Source of the DNA: Ensifer canadensis
GTDB taxonomy: Bacteria > Pseudomonadota > Alphaproteobacteria > Rhizobiales > Rhizobiaceae
Length of the DNA: 64,000 nucleotides
Direction of reading: 5' to 3'
Assembly (NCBI RefSeq): GCF_017488845.2
Contig: NZ_CP083370.1
Location: 2,666,001 to 2,730,000, forward strand
In this document: positions 1-8,714 of the stretch, one piece after another
Numbering within the stretch: position 1 is the stretch's first letter
Layout: every line of letters starts with the position of its first letter
Notes under the pieces: model-generated
Told to the model about the DNA's origin: nothing
Database searches by the model: none
The model's input: only the letters and a program-made list of their open reading frames with translations
Position numbers and translations under genes: made by a program

Positions 1-550
1 CGGCAAGATTGTCGTCGAATGGTAGGCCTTTCTGCCGCTTCCATCGCCACAGGATGCCCTTCACGAGCAACCGCTCCGGGAAAAGCGTGGTGTCGTCGTC
101 AGCCTCAAGCGTGTCGCCCGGGCCGTCCGGGTCATGCAGCACCCAGAACTTCGACACGTATTCGATAACTGAGCCGACACCGGTAGCAGCCGGCGAAAAC
201 AGCACCTGGTTGCCCTTGATGAAGAAATACGGCTGAGCGGATACCACGCCGACGATCACGGCCCACTGTGAGCTGTTCGTGACGGGTCGATAGAAGGCAC
301 CGGCTGCACTGCGCACGGCGCCACCAGGCGTCAAACGCTCGTAGTCATCCGGCAACGGCTCAGGCGAGCTCAGGGCAACCCGTTCCTTCAGCAACTGCTG
401 CCAGTCAGCACGGCGCGCAATTTCGTCGCCTGCCTCTTGGGCAAGCGCAACCATCGTGCGCGCGTTCGGATCGTTCGAACCATAGATGCTGTCGAACTGA
501 TCAAGGGAAACGACATCGCAGACCTGGTTGATAGCAGAGAGCAAGGTCAT
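1..550 (-). CDS. Phage structural protein, tail/head-tail adaptor-like (partial)
   Basis: This reading frame starts at an ATG at 550 and stays open through the window edge, giving about 183 residues; the C-terminus is missing. Its ATG overlaps the stop codon of the upstream gene (ATGA), so translation is probably coupled. The protein begins MTLLSAINQVCDVVSLDQF and has a small acidic adaptor-like composition without membrane segments. It follows capsid and adaptor genes, where podovirus-like phages carry tail-tube, nozzle or stopper proteins. I do not recognise a precise family; structural role is inferred from position. Confidence 0.7.
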   Translation of the reverse strand, partial: MTLLSAINQVCDVVSLDQFDSIYGSNDPNARTMVALAQEAGDEIARRADWQQLLKERVALSSPEPLPDDYERLTPGGAVRSAAGAFYRPVTNSSQWAVIVGVVSAQPYFFIKGNQVLFSPAATGVGSVIEYVSKFWVLHDPDGPGDTLEADDDTTLFPERLLVKGILWRWKRQKGLPFDDNLA

Positions 551-1146
551 GGCGTCGGCCCTCCAACAACAACCTGCGCATTGCCCCAGCGCGAGCGCTC
601 GTCGCCGATTTTCAGACCGGACAGAGCCAGCATCTTGAGCTGTTGGGCAGCGCCAACTTTGCCAACGTCACGCTCCCAGATCGCGATTTCCTCAACCAGC
701 GAATACAGGTAGAGGTCCGCCGCCTTGTCGAGCAGCCAATTCGACGGGTTTGCCGGCGTGAGCGGCGGGATCTTGCCATAGTAGGTGACGGTCAAATCCT
801 GATCGCAGACCGGCCGCACGCGCATATTGCCGCCAACGACCGCATATCCGGCCGGAATGCCGCTGCGAGCGCCAAAACTGTCGGTCAGCTGCTGCAGGGC
901 AACGGCGCGGATCGGATGGCCGGCCGCCGTCTTCACCTCACGCGCCTCTAGAAAATCGGTCGGCACCGGCGCTTCGCCGTTGACGATCGACACCGTGCCG
1001 ACGACTTCCATTTCAGCGATGCGAAGGCCCCGGTTGAGCTTCAGCTCTGCCAGGCCGAGAAAGCGCGGGAAGAGATGCGCAATGTCGTCGCGGCCGGAAT
1101 ACTCGCCAGCATCGACGAGCAACGACGCATAGTCCGAAATGGTCAT
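547..1146 (-). CDS. Phage head-tail adaptor protein, SU10-adaptor/T7 gp11-like
   Basis: A 199-residue protein with the look of short-tailed phage adaptor or tubular-A proteins: an N-terminal helical part (LFPRFLGLAELKLNRGLRIAEME) followed by a beta-rich middle and a C-terminal helical part that ends near an amphipathic stretch with DKAADLYLYSLVEE. This layout resembles the adaptor ring that joins portal to tail in phage SU10 and T7. It overlaps its neighbours on both sides by 4 bases (ATGA), inside a tight late operon. Family assignment is from recollection of the pattern, not a search. Confidence 0.65.
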   Translation of the reverse strand: MTISDYASLLVDAGEYSGRDDIAHLFPRFLGLAELKLNRGLRIAEMEVVGTVSIVNGEAPVPTDFLEAREVKTAAGHPIRAVALQQLTDSFGARSGIPAGYAVVGGNMRVRPVCDQDLTVTYYGKIPPLTPANPSNWLLDKAADLYLYSLVEEIAIWERDVGKVGAAQQLKMLALSGLKIGDERSRWGNAQVVVGGPTP

Positions 1147-1316
1147 AGGGGAACCTTCCGCGCGCGATCGGCGGCAGTGAACATGCGGGAATGGTCTATG
1201 AGGCGCGTAATTCGCTCATTCGCTTCCCGGTGAACCTCCGGGGCGTCCTCGGCACTGGGCCGGCTCGCCTCGATGGCCTTCACCTGCGATCTGATGCGAT
1301 CATACTCGACGCTCAT
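1143..1316 (-). CDS. Small phage protein, 57 aa
   Basis: A short reading frame of 57 residues starting at the ATG at 1316 (MSVEYDRIRSQ) and ending in a TGA at 1143. It overlaps the stop of the upstream gene and the start of the downstream gene by ATGA, which is strong support that it is translated despite its size. The product is highly charged and helical (heptad-like RIRSQVKAIEAS, then HREANERITRLIDH), as expected of a small virion or chaperone component. No function can be named. Confidence 0.7.
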   Translation of the reverse strand: MSVEYDRIRSQVKAIEASRPSAEDAPEVHREANERITRLIDHSRMFTAADRARKVPL

Positions 1317-1636
1317 AGTTGGCCTTCCTTGGTCCGCCAGGCGCGATTGTCGGAGTTATTGAGGAAGCGCTTCACGAACTTGTCGTCACCCTCGGAGTGG
1401 GCCTGAACAATTCCGGAATCGTGAGCGATATTCAGCGGGATCGATGCGACCCGGTGCCAGTCGCCGCGCCATGCCTTCTCGGCGCTGTTGCGGACGTCCT
1501 GGTTTTCGCTGATGAGATTGTCGACGGGGTAGTCGACGCGGAACACGTCTTTCTCCCCGTCGAAATAATGCCAGACCGAGCGGCCCGTCATCATATCGTG
1601 TTCGTAGAGCGTCCAGCTCCCGTCACGAATGATCAT
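1313..1636 (-). CDS. Conserved phage hypothetical protein
   Basis: A 107-residue protein with many aromatic residues (DGSWTLYEHDMMTGRSVWHYF) that lies between the head-fibre-like gene and the 57-aa gene, with ATGA overlaps on both sides. No signal peptide, membrane helix or known catalytic motif is visible. Position in the late operon between capsid and adaptor genes suggests a virion or assembly role; this is inference only. Confidence 0.65.
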   Translation of the reverse strand: MIIRDGSWTLYEHDMMTGRSVWHYFDGEKDVFRVDYPVDNLISENQDVRNSAEKAWRGDWHRVASIPLNIAHDSGIVQAHSEGDDKFVKRFLNNSDNRAWRTKEGQL

Positions 1637-1830
1637 TTGGATTCGCCCGGGAGCGGATCATTGCGCTTCGCCTTGTGCTCGTCGATGAGCTTTTTCGCGA
1701 AGGTGAGCGGAAGCTCGGTCTCGGCACCGGCCACCAGGCGTTCGCCCTCGTCGGTCCAGACGTCGCGCAGCAGCTTGACGGGGATTTTCTTCTCTTTTGC
1801 GGCCTCGGCCGGCTTTGTCTGATCGGTCAT
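1633..1830 (-). CDS. Small acidic capsid-associated phage protein
   Basis: A 65-residue protein (MTDQTKPAEAAKEKKIPVKL) directly downstream of the major capsid gene. The ATG at 1830 is preferred to the one at 1836 because the AGGAG Shine-Dalgarno sequence is 8 bases from the former and only 2 from the latter. The core pattern, a V-K-L-L-x-D-V-W strand, a G-E-R-L-x-A-G turn, an E-L-P strand and a terminal helix, resembles small proteins found beside capsid genes in many phages. No enzymatic role is apparent. Confidence 0.65.
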   Translation of the reverse strand: MTDQTKPAEAAKEKKIPVKLLRDVWTDEGERLVAGAETELPLTFAKKLIDEHKAKRNDPLPGESK

Positions 1831-1902
1831 TTCCATTGCTCCTGAAACGGAAAAGGCGAGCCGAAGCCCGCCCTTTCACTGCCAATGATGAGACTGACGC
1901 GA

Positions 1903-2898
1903 TTAGCTCGCGGCGGTCAGGCCGAAGAGATCGGCGGCAACGCCTAGGCCCTTCTCGTTGTGAACCTTCAGCGTGCCCTCACCGATCAGGACGCCCTTGT
2001 CAGCATCGCCCGTCTTTGCGACGTCCTTGTCTTCCTGGATCTTGCGGAGCCAGAGGAAGGACAGCATTTCCGGATCGATGAAGAAGGCGTTGCGAGCAAG
2101 GCCAGCGCTGCCGGCCTGGACGCGGTTCGGGTGGATCATCACCGTGCCGAACGGGCCTTCGTAGTAGTCGGCCGAGGCAACGATGGTGTTGCGCTCGCCG
2201 CCCTTGGAGACGGCATAGCGGAACGGTGCCACGTTGCTGTCCGACATGAACGTGACGAACACGCTTTTCACGTAGGGCGATGCAGAGACGTGACGGAAGT
2301 TCGCCCCGTTCTGGAAACCCTGCTGCATGACGCTGTCCAGGATTGTCTTGGTGAACGCGCGCTGCGTGCCGTTCGTCGGCGCCACAGTCAGACCGGTCGG
2401 AGTGTCAAAGCCGCCGTTGGCACCGGTTGCACCGCGCGAGACGTTGGTCTCGATCCAGGTCGACAGCGAACCGAGTTCGCGTGTCGCACCGCCGACGGAA
2501 GCATTGGTGTCAACGATGGCGAATTCGACATCCTTGCGGAGCTCGACGCCCTTCTTCAGCTTCTGGTACTTGCGCTTCTGGACATTGCCCGCCTCGGAAA
2601 CGACTTCCTGGGTGGCCGAGATGATCCAGTCCTTGCGCAGGATCTGGGTGTAGTTGCCCAGACGGTCAGGCGGAGAGATGGCACCGAAGGTGTATTCGTC
2701 ACCTTCAGTCTTGATGTTCGCGGCCGGCGCGGCGAGCTCGTCGGTTTCCCATTCGGGGTGAACCGATTTCGTCGAGCCCTTTTCGATCAGTGAATAGATC
2801 GGGGTATCTTCCGGCGTGATGCGGGAAACGACGTCGGACAGCTCTTCGCGGTTGCCGACGGCTTGGTTGGTGGTGAACGTGTTAGCCAAAGCGGCCAT
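1903..2898 (-). CDS. Major capsid protein, SU10/DUF5309 family
   Basis: A 331-residue head protein. The N-terminus (MAALANTFTTNQAVGNREEL, then an S-R-I-T-P-E-D-T-P-I-Y segment) is typical of the SU10-type major head proteins (DUF5309), which have an HK97 fold. The body has the usual E-loop-like segment, a W near the spine helix, and a long C-terminal domain. AAGGAAAA lies 6 bases before the ATG. It follows the scaffold-like gene by 24 bases and precedes the small capsid-associated gene, the classic order for head assembly. Confidence 0.88.
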   Translation of the reverse strand: MAALANTFTTNQAVGNREELSDVVSRITPEDTPIYSLIEKGSTKSVHPEWETDELAAPAANIKTEGDEYTFGAISPPDRLGNYTQILRKDWIISATQEVVSEAGNVQKRKYQKLKKGVELRKDVEFAIVDTNASVGGATRELGSLSTWIETNVSRGATGANGGFDTPTGLTVAPTNGTQRAFTKTILDSVMQQGFQNGANFRHVSASPYVKSVFVTFMSDSNVAPFRYAVSKGGERNTIVASADYYEGPFGTVMIHPNRVQAGSAGLARNAFFIDPEMLSFLWLRKIQEDKDVAKTGDADKGVLIGEGTLKVHNEKGLGVAADLFGLTAAS

Positions 2899-2922
2899 GG
2901 TCGTTTTCCTTCGATGAGAGGT

Positions 2923-3897
2923 TTAGTCGAAGTCGATCGCCATTGCGTCGCGCATCGACCCGGTTTTCGACAACCGCTGCATCGCATCCTTGCTCGAACG
3001 AACTTGCTGGCTGGCCCCACCGTTCGGCCGTGCCTTCGGAGTGGCGGGAGGGGCTGCGGTCACCTTTTGCAGCGCCTTGCCCTTCGCCTCTTCTGCCTTC
3101 ATCCCGATTCGGGCGTAATAGGCCAGCCCGAAAAGACGATGATCGACGATGCCCTTCAGTTCCGCGTCGGAGAAACCAAGCTCACGCGCCGCATCGAATG
3201 CCTGATTGAAGAACGCTGTGCGTCCCTCCTCCTGCATCGTCTGCGGGAATGCCTGCGCCAGTCGCTCGCTTTCGGCTTGAAGCGTCTCCTCGCTCATCGA
3301 CGATGTCAGCTCGCCAGCAACCGAGGTGGAGTCGTTCGCAAGTTCGATGATCTGACTGATGTTTGCCAAACCCTCGTCGTACATCGCCTTCTGGCGCGTG
3401 TATTCGACAGGGTTCTGAAACGCCATCTGACGCGGCGGCTCAGGCGGCAAGCGCTCTGCCAGATAGGAAGCGATACCCTTGACCGTGTTGGTCACGCGGG
3501 TTGTCATTCCTTCAAGAGTGCGGCCTTTATTGGCGACCTCCTGAGTTTTATAACGATAGTCGCGCTCCCGCAGGTACCCGAGCTTCAGCTCGGACAACGG
3601 CACCTGGTCGCCACCCTTCAGGGTGATGATCTGGCTGTCGGCTTCGTTGGCTGCCTCGCCATTCTCGGCATCGGCCGGCTCGTCGCCTTCGGCGTTGTCT
3701 GCGTTTTCGCCGGCCTCTTGACCATCCACGATGGTCTCAGCCGTCTCGCCTTCGATCCCTTCCGTGCCTTGTTCCGAGTTGGCCGGCTTCTTGTCGTCGC
3801 CTGGCTCCCAGAAGTTCAGATTGTCCGGGTTGTCGATGTCGGTCGAGGGTGCAACGGTTTCGTTCCCGGCGAAGGCCGGGTTGACGCTCTCGTTCAT
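2923..3897 (-). CDS. Phage scaffolding-like protein
   Basis: A 324-residue, strongly acidic protein. About residues 15-95 are low-complexity and rich in Glu, Asp, Ala and Asn; the middle is predicted helical, and the last 40 residues are basic and Gly/Pro-rich before an acidic tail. An acidic, helical, elongated protein placed directly upstream of the capsid gene and downstream of the portal is what podovirus scaffolding proteins look like. A protease role was considered, but no Ser/His catalytic pattern is evident. Sequence motifs alone do not prove the role. Confidence 0.72.
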   Translation of the reverse strand: MNESVNPAFAGNETVAPSTDIDNPDNLNFWEPGDDKKPANSEQGTEGIEGETAETIVDGQEAGENADNAEGDEPADAENGEAANEADSQIITLKGGDQVPLSELKLGYLRERDYRYKTQEVANKGRTLEGMTTRVTNTVKGIASYLAERLPPEPPRQMAFQNPVEYTRQKAMYDEGLANISQIIELANDSTSVAGELTSSMSEETLQAESERLAQAFPQTMQEEGRTAFFNQAFDAARELGFSDAELKGIVDHRLFGLAYYARIGMKAEEAKGKALQKVTAAPPATPKARPNGGASQQVRSSKDAMQRLSKTGSMRDAMAIDFD

Positions 3898-3929
3898 GAT
3901 GTCCTGCCTTTTGAGGTTTGGCCCGGGCC

Positions 3930-4169
3930 CTATGCCGGGGCGCCTTTGCCGTCAGCAGTGGCTTGTTCCTCGGCGAGAAACTTGAGCTTGCTGCGGAATT
4001 TCCTGATGGCCCGCGCTTCGGCCGCAAAGGCGCCGCGGGTCTCGTCGTCGGTGACCGGTGCGTTGATGCAACCGTTGATCGCCGATGCCTCCAGATCATC
4101 CATGATCAAATGGAAGAGCGGATTATCGAGCATGGCACGCGCCGCGGCCTGCTTCTCTGCGGGCTTCAT
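3930..4169 (-). CDS. Phage hypothetical protein between portal and scaffold
   Basis: A 79-residue helical, charged protein (MKPAEKQAAARAMLDNPLFH) whose ATG overlaps the portal stop codon by ATGA, so translation is probably coupled to the portal. The N-terminal helix and lack of cysteines resemble small connector-associated proteins found after portal genes in other tailed phages. Nothing in it permits a specific function. Confidence 0.6.
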   Translation of the reverse strand: MKPAEKQAAARAMLDNPLFHLIMDDLEASAINGCINAPVTDDETRGAFAAEARAIRKFRSKLKFLAEEQATADGKGAPA

Positions 4170-6223
4170 CCTGCCATGCCTCCGATTTGCGTCGAGGTGA
4201 CGGTCTGGCTCGTCAGAAGCTGCGCGGCGTTCTGCTGACGCTTCAACGCGATTTCCTGATCGATCTGATATTTCTTCAACTCGCTGTCGGCCTTGATCCT
4301 GGCCATATCGACCTGCGTTTGGGCCGCGAGCTTCTGCCGATCGGTCTCAGCCTGAAGCTTTGCCTTCTCCATGTCGGCTTGGGCCTGCATCTGGACCTTC
4401 TGCATTTCCGGATCAGGCTCGGCAGCATCGTCCGCCATGCGCTTTTCAAGCTGGGCGGGGTCAGGCTTCGTGAAATAGAGGTCCGGAGATTTCAGTCCCG
4501 CGGCCTCAACCGTCTTCGCGATCGAGTTATAGAGGTTGTCGGGCGAAACATACGGGTTGTTGACCGGCCCGAGCGTTGCGAGCAGCTTCTCCTGCAACTG
4601 CTGGATCATCTGCACCATCATCATGTCGCGCTCACGCGTACCGGCGCCAAGGCCGGTGTTGACGGTGGCGTCCATGTCGGCATTCCAGTGGCGAGGATCG
4701 AAGGTGACCCACTGGTCACGCAGGCGAACCGCACGCGGCTTGTCCTGGTGCTTAATCGTGAGGCGCAACAGCCCCTGAAACACGCGCTTCAGGCCCTGCG
4801 CAAAGGTGCGGACCATAAGCTCGGTCTGGCCGATGCCCGCTTGCTCGATCAACGCCGTGGCCTTCGCCGTCATGTTCTGCAGCGCATCCGGGGCCATGCC
4901 GCTCGACGCATCAGAAATCCCGGTGCGGTCGGTTGCCTCCTGGTTGAGATACCCAAGCATGCTGAAAGACTGGCCCGCAACGAACGGGACCGTGTTGTAG
5001 CCGACGGCGGCGCGGACGTCCGTCCCCTGGCTCACCCTGATCGGCTGGCCGAACTTCGGGTTTAGCACCGATTCCGGGTTTTGAATGACGTCTTCCTGCA
5101 CGATAGGCTGCTGGTTGTTCTGCCAGTACAGGTTATCCAGCGTCTGACGGAGCAACACCGTCTTGATGCGCTGGATCTCCGCCATGTCGTCGGTGATCGA
5201 ATTGCCCTCGCGCTGATGCGGCCGGCGCTCGGTGATGAGGTCGGCGAAAGGCGCTTCGTCCCACTCCTCATTTTCGAGGAGGTTCTTCTCGGCAGTACCG
5301 CCCGCGAACACCATGCGGCGCAACTCGGCAATCCCGTCGTCGTCGGCGTCGATGCGGACATACAGCTCGTAGTATTCGACCTCCTGAGAGGCCTTGTCGA
5401 TCTGGTCCTTGCTGTCGACCACGTCACGACGGCGCGTGTACTCTTCCGCTTCCTTGTCGTCGTCACTGGTCGCTTCGGCCATACCGTCGATCTTGGCCCG
5501 ATCGTAGCCCATGGCGACGAGGTCGGACCGGCGCATCCGCATGTTGATGCCGGTGCAGAGGCTGTCCTCGATCGACATCGCGTCTGGGTGGATTAGGAAC
5601 TCTTCCAACGGCACCGCCGCAAGCCGAGTGCATCCCTTCTCGATCGTGCGCCTGATTTTCAGGTCGAAGACAGGCACCTGCGCCGGCCCCTGCTGCGTGT
5701 CGATTGTCGCGAGCGACTGGGCCTGCTCCAGCACTTCGACATCATCTCCGGCGACGAGCTGCACCATTGACGCCTCATCAAGACCGGTGTGGCTCGACAC
5801 GGCAACGCTGCGCTTCTTCTCGTACCACCAGCGGATCACGCCATTGCGGAGCTTCAGCGCGTCGTGTGCTGCATCCTGTACCGCGTCGTATCCGTCACTC
5901 TCCGGAAAGACGATGTAGTTGATGTAGTCGGTCGCCTGTTCGGCGCTCGCTTCATCGCCCTGGTTGACCGGCTCATACTCGACCACCTTGTCATTGCCGA
6001 GGATCGTGCGAATGAGAGACGGCAACACCTTTTTGATCGACGAGCGGACATCGCGCGAAACCACTTTCGACCGGTTGGCATCGGCCGGCACGTCTTTCAT
6101 CGTGCCGTCGTAATATTCCATCGCCGTCATGCGGTCTTTCGACAGCTGGTCGCGGAAGCTCTCGCAGTCTTTGACCAGCTGTGAGACCTGGGCAGCAAGC
6201 TGCTGCGTCGACAATGCCGGCAT
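4166..6223 (-). CDS. Phage portal protein
   Basis: A 685-residue portal, the ring at the single packaging vertex through which DNA passes. The N-terminus has the usual long helix with Y-Y-x-G-x-M (about residues 33-40) and a P-S-L-I-R-T stretch; a central stem/clip region includes TERRPHQREGNSI. The last 120 residues are Gln/Lys/Ala-rich and helical, like the coiled-coil barrel of P22-type portals, and the length is close to that group. Its ATG shares one base with the terminase stop (TAATG). Rhizobial podovirus portals look like this, as far as I recall. Confidence 0.88.
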   Translation of the reverse strand: MPALSTQQLAAQVSQLVKDCESFRDQLSKDRMTAMEYYDGTMKDVPADANRSKVVSRDVRSSIKKVLPSLIRTILGNDKVVEYEPVNQGDEASAEQATDYINYIVFPESDGYDAVQDAAHDALKLRNGVIRWWYEKKRSVAVSSHTGLDEASMVQLVAGDDVEVLEQAQSLATIDTQQGPAQVPVFDLKIRRTIEKGCTRLAAVPLEEFLIHPDAMSIEDSLCTGINMRMRRSDLVAMGYDRAKIDGMAEATSDDDKEAEEYTRRRDVVDSKDQIDKASQEVEYYELYVRIDADDDGIAELRRMVFAGGTAEKNLLENEEWDEAPFADLITERRPHQREGNSITDDMAEIQRIKTVLLRQTLDNLYWQNNQQPIVQEDVIQNPESVLNPKFGQPIRVSQGTDVRAAVGYNTVPFVAGQSFSMLGYLNQEATDRTGISDASSGMAPDALQNMTAKATALIEQAGIGQTELMVRTFAQGLKRVFQGLLRLTIKHQDKPRAVRLRDQWVTFDPRHWNADMDATVNTGLGAGTRERDMMMVQMIQQLQEKLLATLGPVNNPYVSPDNLYNSIAKTVEAAGLKSPDLYFTKPDPAQLEKRMADDAAEPDPEMQKVQMQAQADMEKAKLQAETDRQKLAAQTQVDMARIKADSELKKYQIDQEIALKRQQNAAQLLTSQTVTSTQIGGMAG

Positions 6224-7674
6224 TAGACAACCTTCCGATCTTGGAACTTCCAGGCGGCTGCATCAGCCTTGACCTTGGCAAACCGCTTCATCATCAACGC
6301 GTACCGAGACGCTGAAATCACGTCGTCACGCTCTTTCACGACCTTGCCATCCTTGCGGTGGTAGAGGCGGAACTCTTCCAGCCAGAGCGGGCAGGTGCGA
6401 AACACCTTCCAGCGGCCGGTTTGCATCCTCTGCAGCATGTCCGAGAGACCGGCCTCGACGCCGTTGGTGCCGTCATCGAAGGTGGCGCGCTCCGGCAGCA
6501 TCGTGAGGCCCTGCCCTCGATACTGGGCCGCAAGCTGCTCGCCACTGCCCTTGTCATGCTGCAAGCCATCGTGAGGCCAAGCCCACGGCATCCAGGCGCC
6601 CCAAGGCTTCAATGCCCCGGAGTGAATGAGCGGCGTTGCTTCGCGCTCGCGATATTCCTTCGTCAGATAGATGACGTCGGCGTCTCGGTCCCATGCCAAG
6701 CAAGCAGCGCCGAAAGGGTGATCCCAACCGAAATCGAGGCCACCGATCTGCACCCAATGCTTCGGGATCTCGAATGGATCGACGACGATGCTCTCTTCCG
6801 CAATCGGGAAGATGCGACCGGAGCCGAGCGATGGCACACCCTTCGTGCGGGCCTCGCGTTCGTGCGCCGGATAGCTGGCGATGATGCGCGCCCGTTCCTC
6901 TGGGCTGTAGTGCTCCGCGTCGTCGATCGTCATGGTGATGACGGTGCGGTATTTGGCGCCCTCGTCCTCACCTGGCATGATGAACCTCGCAACGACCGTG
7001 CTCATGCCCTTCAGGGGCGTGAACGTGACAGCAACAGAGCCGCCGGTCGCGTTGGTGCGTGTGATGCCCTCTAGATAGACGTCCTCTGGTGGCTCTTCAT
7101 CAAACCAGACGAAATCGACCGTGTTGGCCTGCCACTTACTGCGACCCTGGTCGTAGCCTTTGAGCAACAGCGTTGACGCTCCGCCCGATGCATGCCGAAC
7201 CGTGACGCTATCGAGCGTGCCAGACACGCCAGCGCGGCGCGTGGTGTCAAGAATTGCGGCTTTCGGAATATAGCCAGTGCCCCAATCCTCTTCGTTCAGA
7301 GGTGGACCGATCAGAAGGCGCTGCACACCATCGCGGGTCAGTTCGTACGATTCAGACCCCGCTAGCGCCGTGATCGGCCTGTCCCATCGCCGACCCGGCC
7401 ACCAGTCTGGATATTGCCCTGTCAGGTGCATTGCCGCTTCGGCCGCGCCAGAGAGCGTCTTGCCGAGCTGGTTGCCTGCCATGAACAGCCGCTCACGATA
7501 CGAAGCGCCGGCCTTATGAAACTCGACTTGCTTTTTGTAAGGGCGATAGAACCGCAGCCGGTTAGTGCGCTGTCGGCGCTCTATCTCCATCGCTATTTCC
7601 ATCCTCTCCATGAGAAGCGAGGAAAGGTTGGATGGTGGCGTCGAGCTTTCTGATCCGGTCGAGAAGCTGCTCAT
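6223..7674 (-). CDS. Terminase large subunit
   Basis: The packaging motor ATPase/nuclease, 483 residues from the longest start. Visible motifs are a Walker A variant AGNQLGKT (about residues 66-73), Walker B FVWFDEEPP (about 188-195), an S-G-T-L/T-F-T-P coupling region, and the nuclease Asp in GGLDFGWDHPF (about D313). The start is uncertain: the first ATG makes a 113-base overlap with the small subunit gene, and ATGs at 7611, 7602 and 7590 are possible. The C-terminal basic FQDRKVV tail is intact. Confidence 0.92.
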   Translation of the reverse strand: MSSFSTGSESSTPPSNLSSLLMERMEIAMEIERRQRTNRLRFYRPYKKQVEFHKAGASYRERLFMAGNQLGKTLSGAAEAAMHLTGQYPDWWPGRRWDRPITALAGSESYELTRDGVQRLLIGPPLNEEDWGTGYIPKAAILDTTRRAGVSGTLDSVTVRHASGGASTLLLKGYDQGRSKWQANTVDFVWFDEEPPEDVYLEGITRTNATGGSVAVTFTPLKGMSTVVARFIMPGEDEGAKYRTVITMTIDDAEHYSPEERARIIASYPAHEREARTKGVPSLGSGRIFPIAEESIVVDPFEIPKHWVQIGGLDFGWDHPFGAACLAWDRDADVIYLTKEYREREATPLIHSGALKPWGAWMPWAWPHDGLQHDKGSGEQLAAQYRGQGLTMLPERATFDDGTNGVEAGLSDMLQRMQTGRWKVFRTCPLWLEEFRLYHRKDGKVVKERDDVISASRYALMMKRFAKVKADAAAWKFQDRKVV

Positions 7675-7951
7675 CAGTCATCTCGCCGATTTGGTTGACG
7701 TTGACATTCAGATCCTTCGGCATCAGCGACGCGACCACCCTCAAGAAGTCTTGAGGGCGCTTCTCGATAACGGTGTGGATCGCGGCGGCGCCCTTACTCT
7801 CCCAGGCAGAAAGCAGGTCTTCGATGAACATCTCGCCGAGGCGGTTGCGTGCACCTTTAGGACGGCCAGGATTGCCGGGTTTGAATTGATGCTCAACGGG
7901 CGGGTTTCCCTTCCCCGTTTTCTTCCCGTTCTTTCGGGGCACATCGGTCAT
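7562..7951 (-). CDS. Terminase small subunit-like protein, DUF5681-type N-terminus
   Basis: A 129-residue protein immediately before and overlapping the large terminase gene. The segment QFKPGNPGRPKGARNRL (about residues 22-38) is the hallmark of DUF5681 proteins, basic and Gly/Pro-rich, suited to DNA binding. A helical centre and an acidic tail follow. In many prophages these proteins stand in the position of the small terminase, which recognises the packaging site; the role here is inferred from that. Confidence 0.75.
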   Translation of the reverse strand: MTDVPRKNGKKTGKGNPPVEHQFKPGNPGRPKGARNRLGEMFIEDLLSAWESKGAAAIHTVIEKRPQDFLRVVASLMPKDLNVNVNQIGEMTDEQLLDRIRKLDATIQPFLASHGEDGNSDGDRAPTAH

Positions 7952-8014
7952 CTATGATTGCCTTTCGCACGGAGTTGCGCGAGCTTGTTCAAGACTTCAA
8001 CTGGAGAGCACATT

Positions 8015-8335
8015 ATGGCGAATGAATACTGGCTGACCGATGAGCTTGACGCGAACGACGCGATCACGGTTCGTGTGCGTGCTTTTGACGGAGAGGTTGT
8101 GGCCGAGGCATTCTTCCCGGTCTTTGAGGATACTACCGGCAAGTTGTTCTCGCCCGCTCTTGGTAATCCGGTACCCGTTCCAGTCGCTCTAGCGAACGCG
8201 CGCAAGCTTGTTCAGCAAACGCCATACGACACGATCCTTATTTATTTGGAGGATGAGAACCTTTGGCAAAAGGAATGGGGTGCGCATCCGACGCGCAAGC
8301 CGTCCTCACTCATTGCCAAGCCCTTCAGGGTTTAA
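8015..8335 (+). CDS. Prophage moron protein 1, unknown function
   Basis: A 106-residue protein on the strand opposite to all neighbouring late genes. The ATG at 8015 is chosen because GGAGAG lies 7 bases upstream. The protein is soluble-looking, acidic at the N-terminus (DELDANDAITVRVRAFDGE), then beta-rich, with no recognisable domain. It is followed after 15 bases by a small membrane-protein gene and a strong hairpin. Such an inverted, self-contained unit is typical of morons, genes often expressed from the lysogen. Confidence 0.6.
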   Translation: MANEYWLTDELDANDAITVRVRAFDGEVVAEAFFPVFEDTTGKLFSPALGNPVPVPVALANARKLVQQTPYDTILIYLEDENLWQKEWGAHPTRKPSSLIAKPFRV

Positions 8336-8350
8336 GCACCGAACTACGGA

Positions 8351-8602
8351 ATGTTGACAACGTGGGAGATCCCATTGACGGACAAATTACCAACTTGGGC
8401 CTGGGCAGTCATCTTAGCCGTTGCGATCGCTATCGGGTATTCCGACATATTCGACGATCAAACCGTCTTTTTCTTTTTGGGAATTGGTGTCGCTGTCTAT
8501 CTGGGAATTAAGATCGACGAAGCCAAGAACGAAGTCGAAGATCTGAAGCGCCGCCTAGAGGACGCCGAGAGACGACTCGATCGAGTGTTAATCGGACAAT
8601 AA
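8351..8602 (+). CDS. Prophage moron protein 2, small membrane protein with coiled coil
   Basis: An 83-residue protein. Residues about 14-29 (PTWAWAVILAVAIAIG) and about 38-53 (TVFFFLGIGVAVYLGI) look like two membrane helices; residues about 56-79 form a charged heptad helix (DEAKNEVEDLKRRLEDAE) that should lie in the cytoplasm. A holin is one possibility because of the two helices and charged tail, but a superinfection-exclusion or lysogenic role fits the inverted, stand-alone placement better. Neither is proven. Confidence 0.6.
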   Translation: MLTTWEIPLTDKLPTWAWAVILAVAIAIGYSDIFDDQTVFFFLGIGVAVYLGIKIDEAKNEVEDLKRRLEDAERRLDRVLIGQ

Positions 8603-8626
8603 AAGGGGCGGCGAGAGCCACCCCTT
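8603..8626. terminator. Terminator-like hairpin between convergent phage genes
   Basis: AAGGGG and CCCCTT arms extend inward through GGC/GCC with one mismatch around a GAGA loop, followed by TCTAAAATT on the plus strand. It starts one base after the moron stop codon and lies before the 3' end of the convergent DUF6362 gene, so it probably ends moron transcription. Confidence 0.65.
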
Positions 8627-8714
8627 CTAAAATTAGGAAAACTCCCCAATCTACCTCGCTATATGACACGAAATGCCACGAATGCCAATAAGAAAGTTCG
8701 CGCTCTGTTCTTTT

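Noticed and set aside
7948..8205. Minus-strand frame of 85 codons opposite the first moron gene
   Set aside because: No ribosome site and no coherent composition; the plus-strand gene has GGAGAG and a better start.
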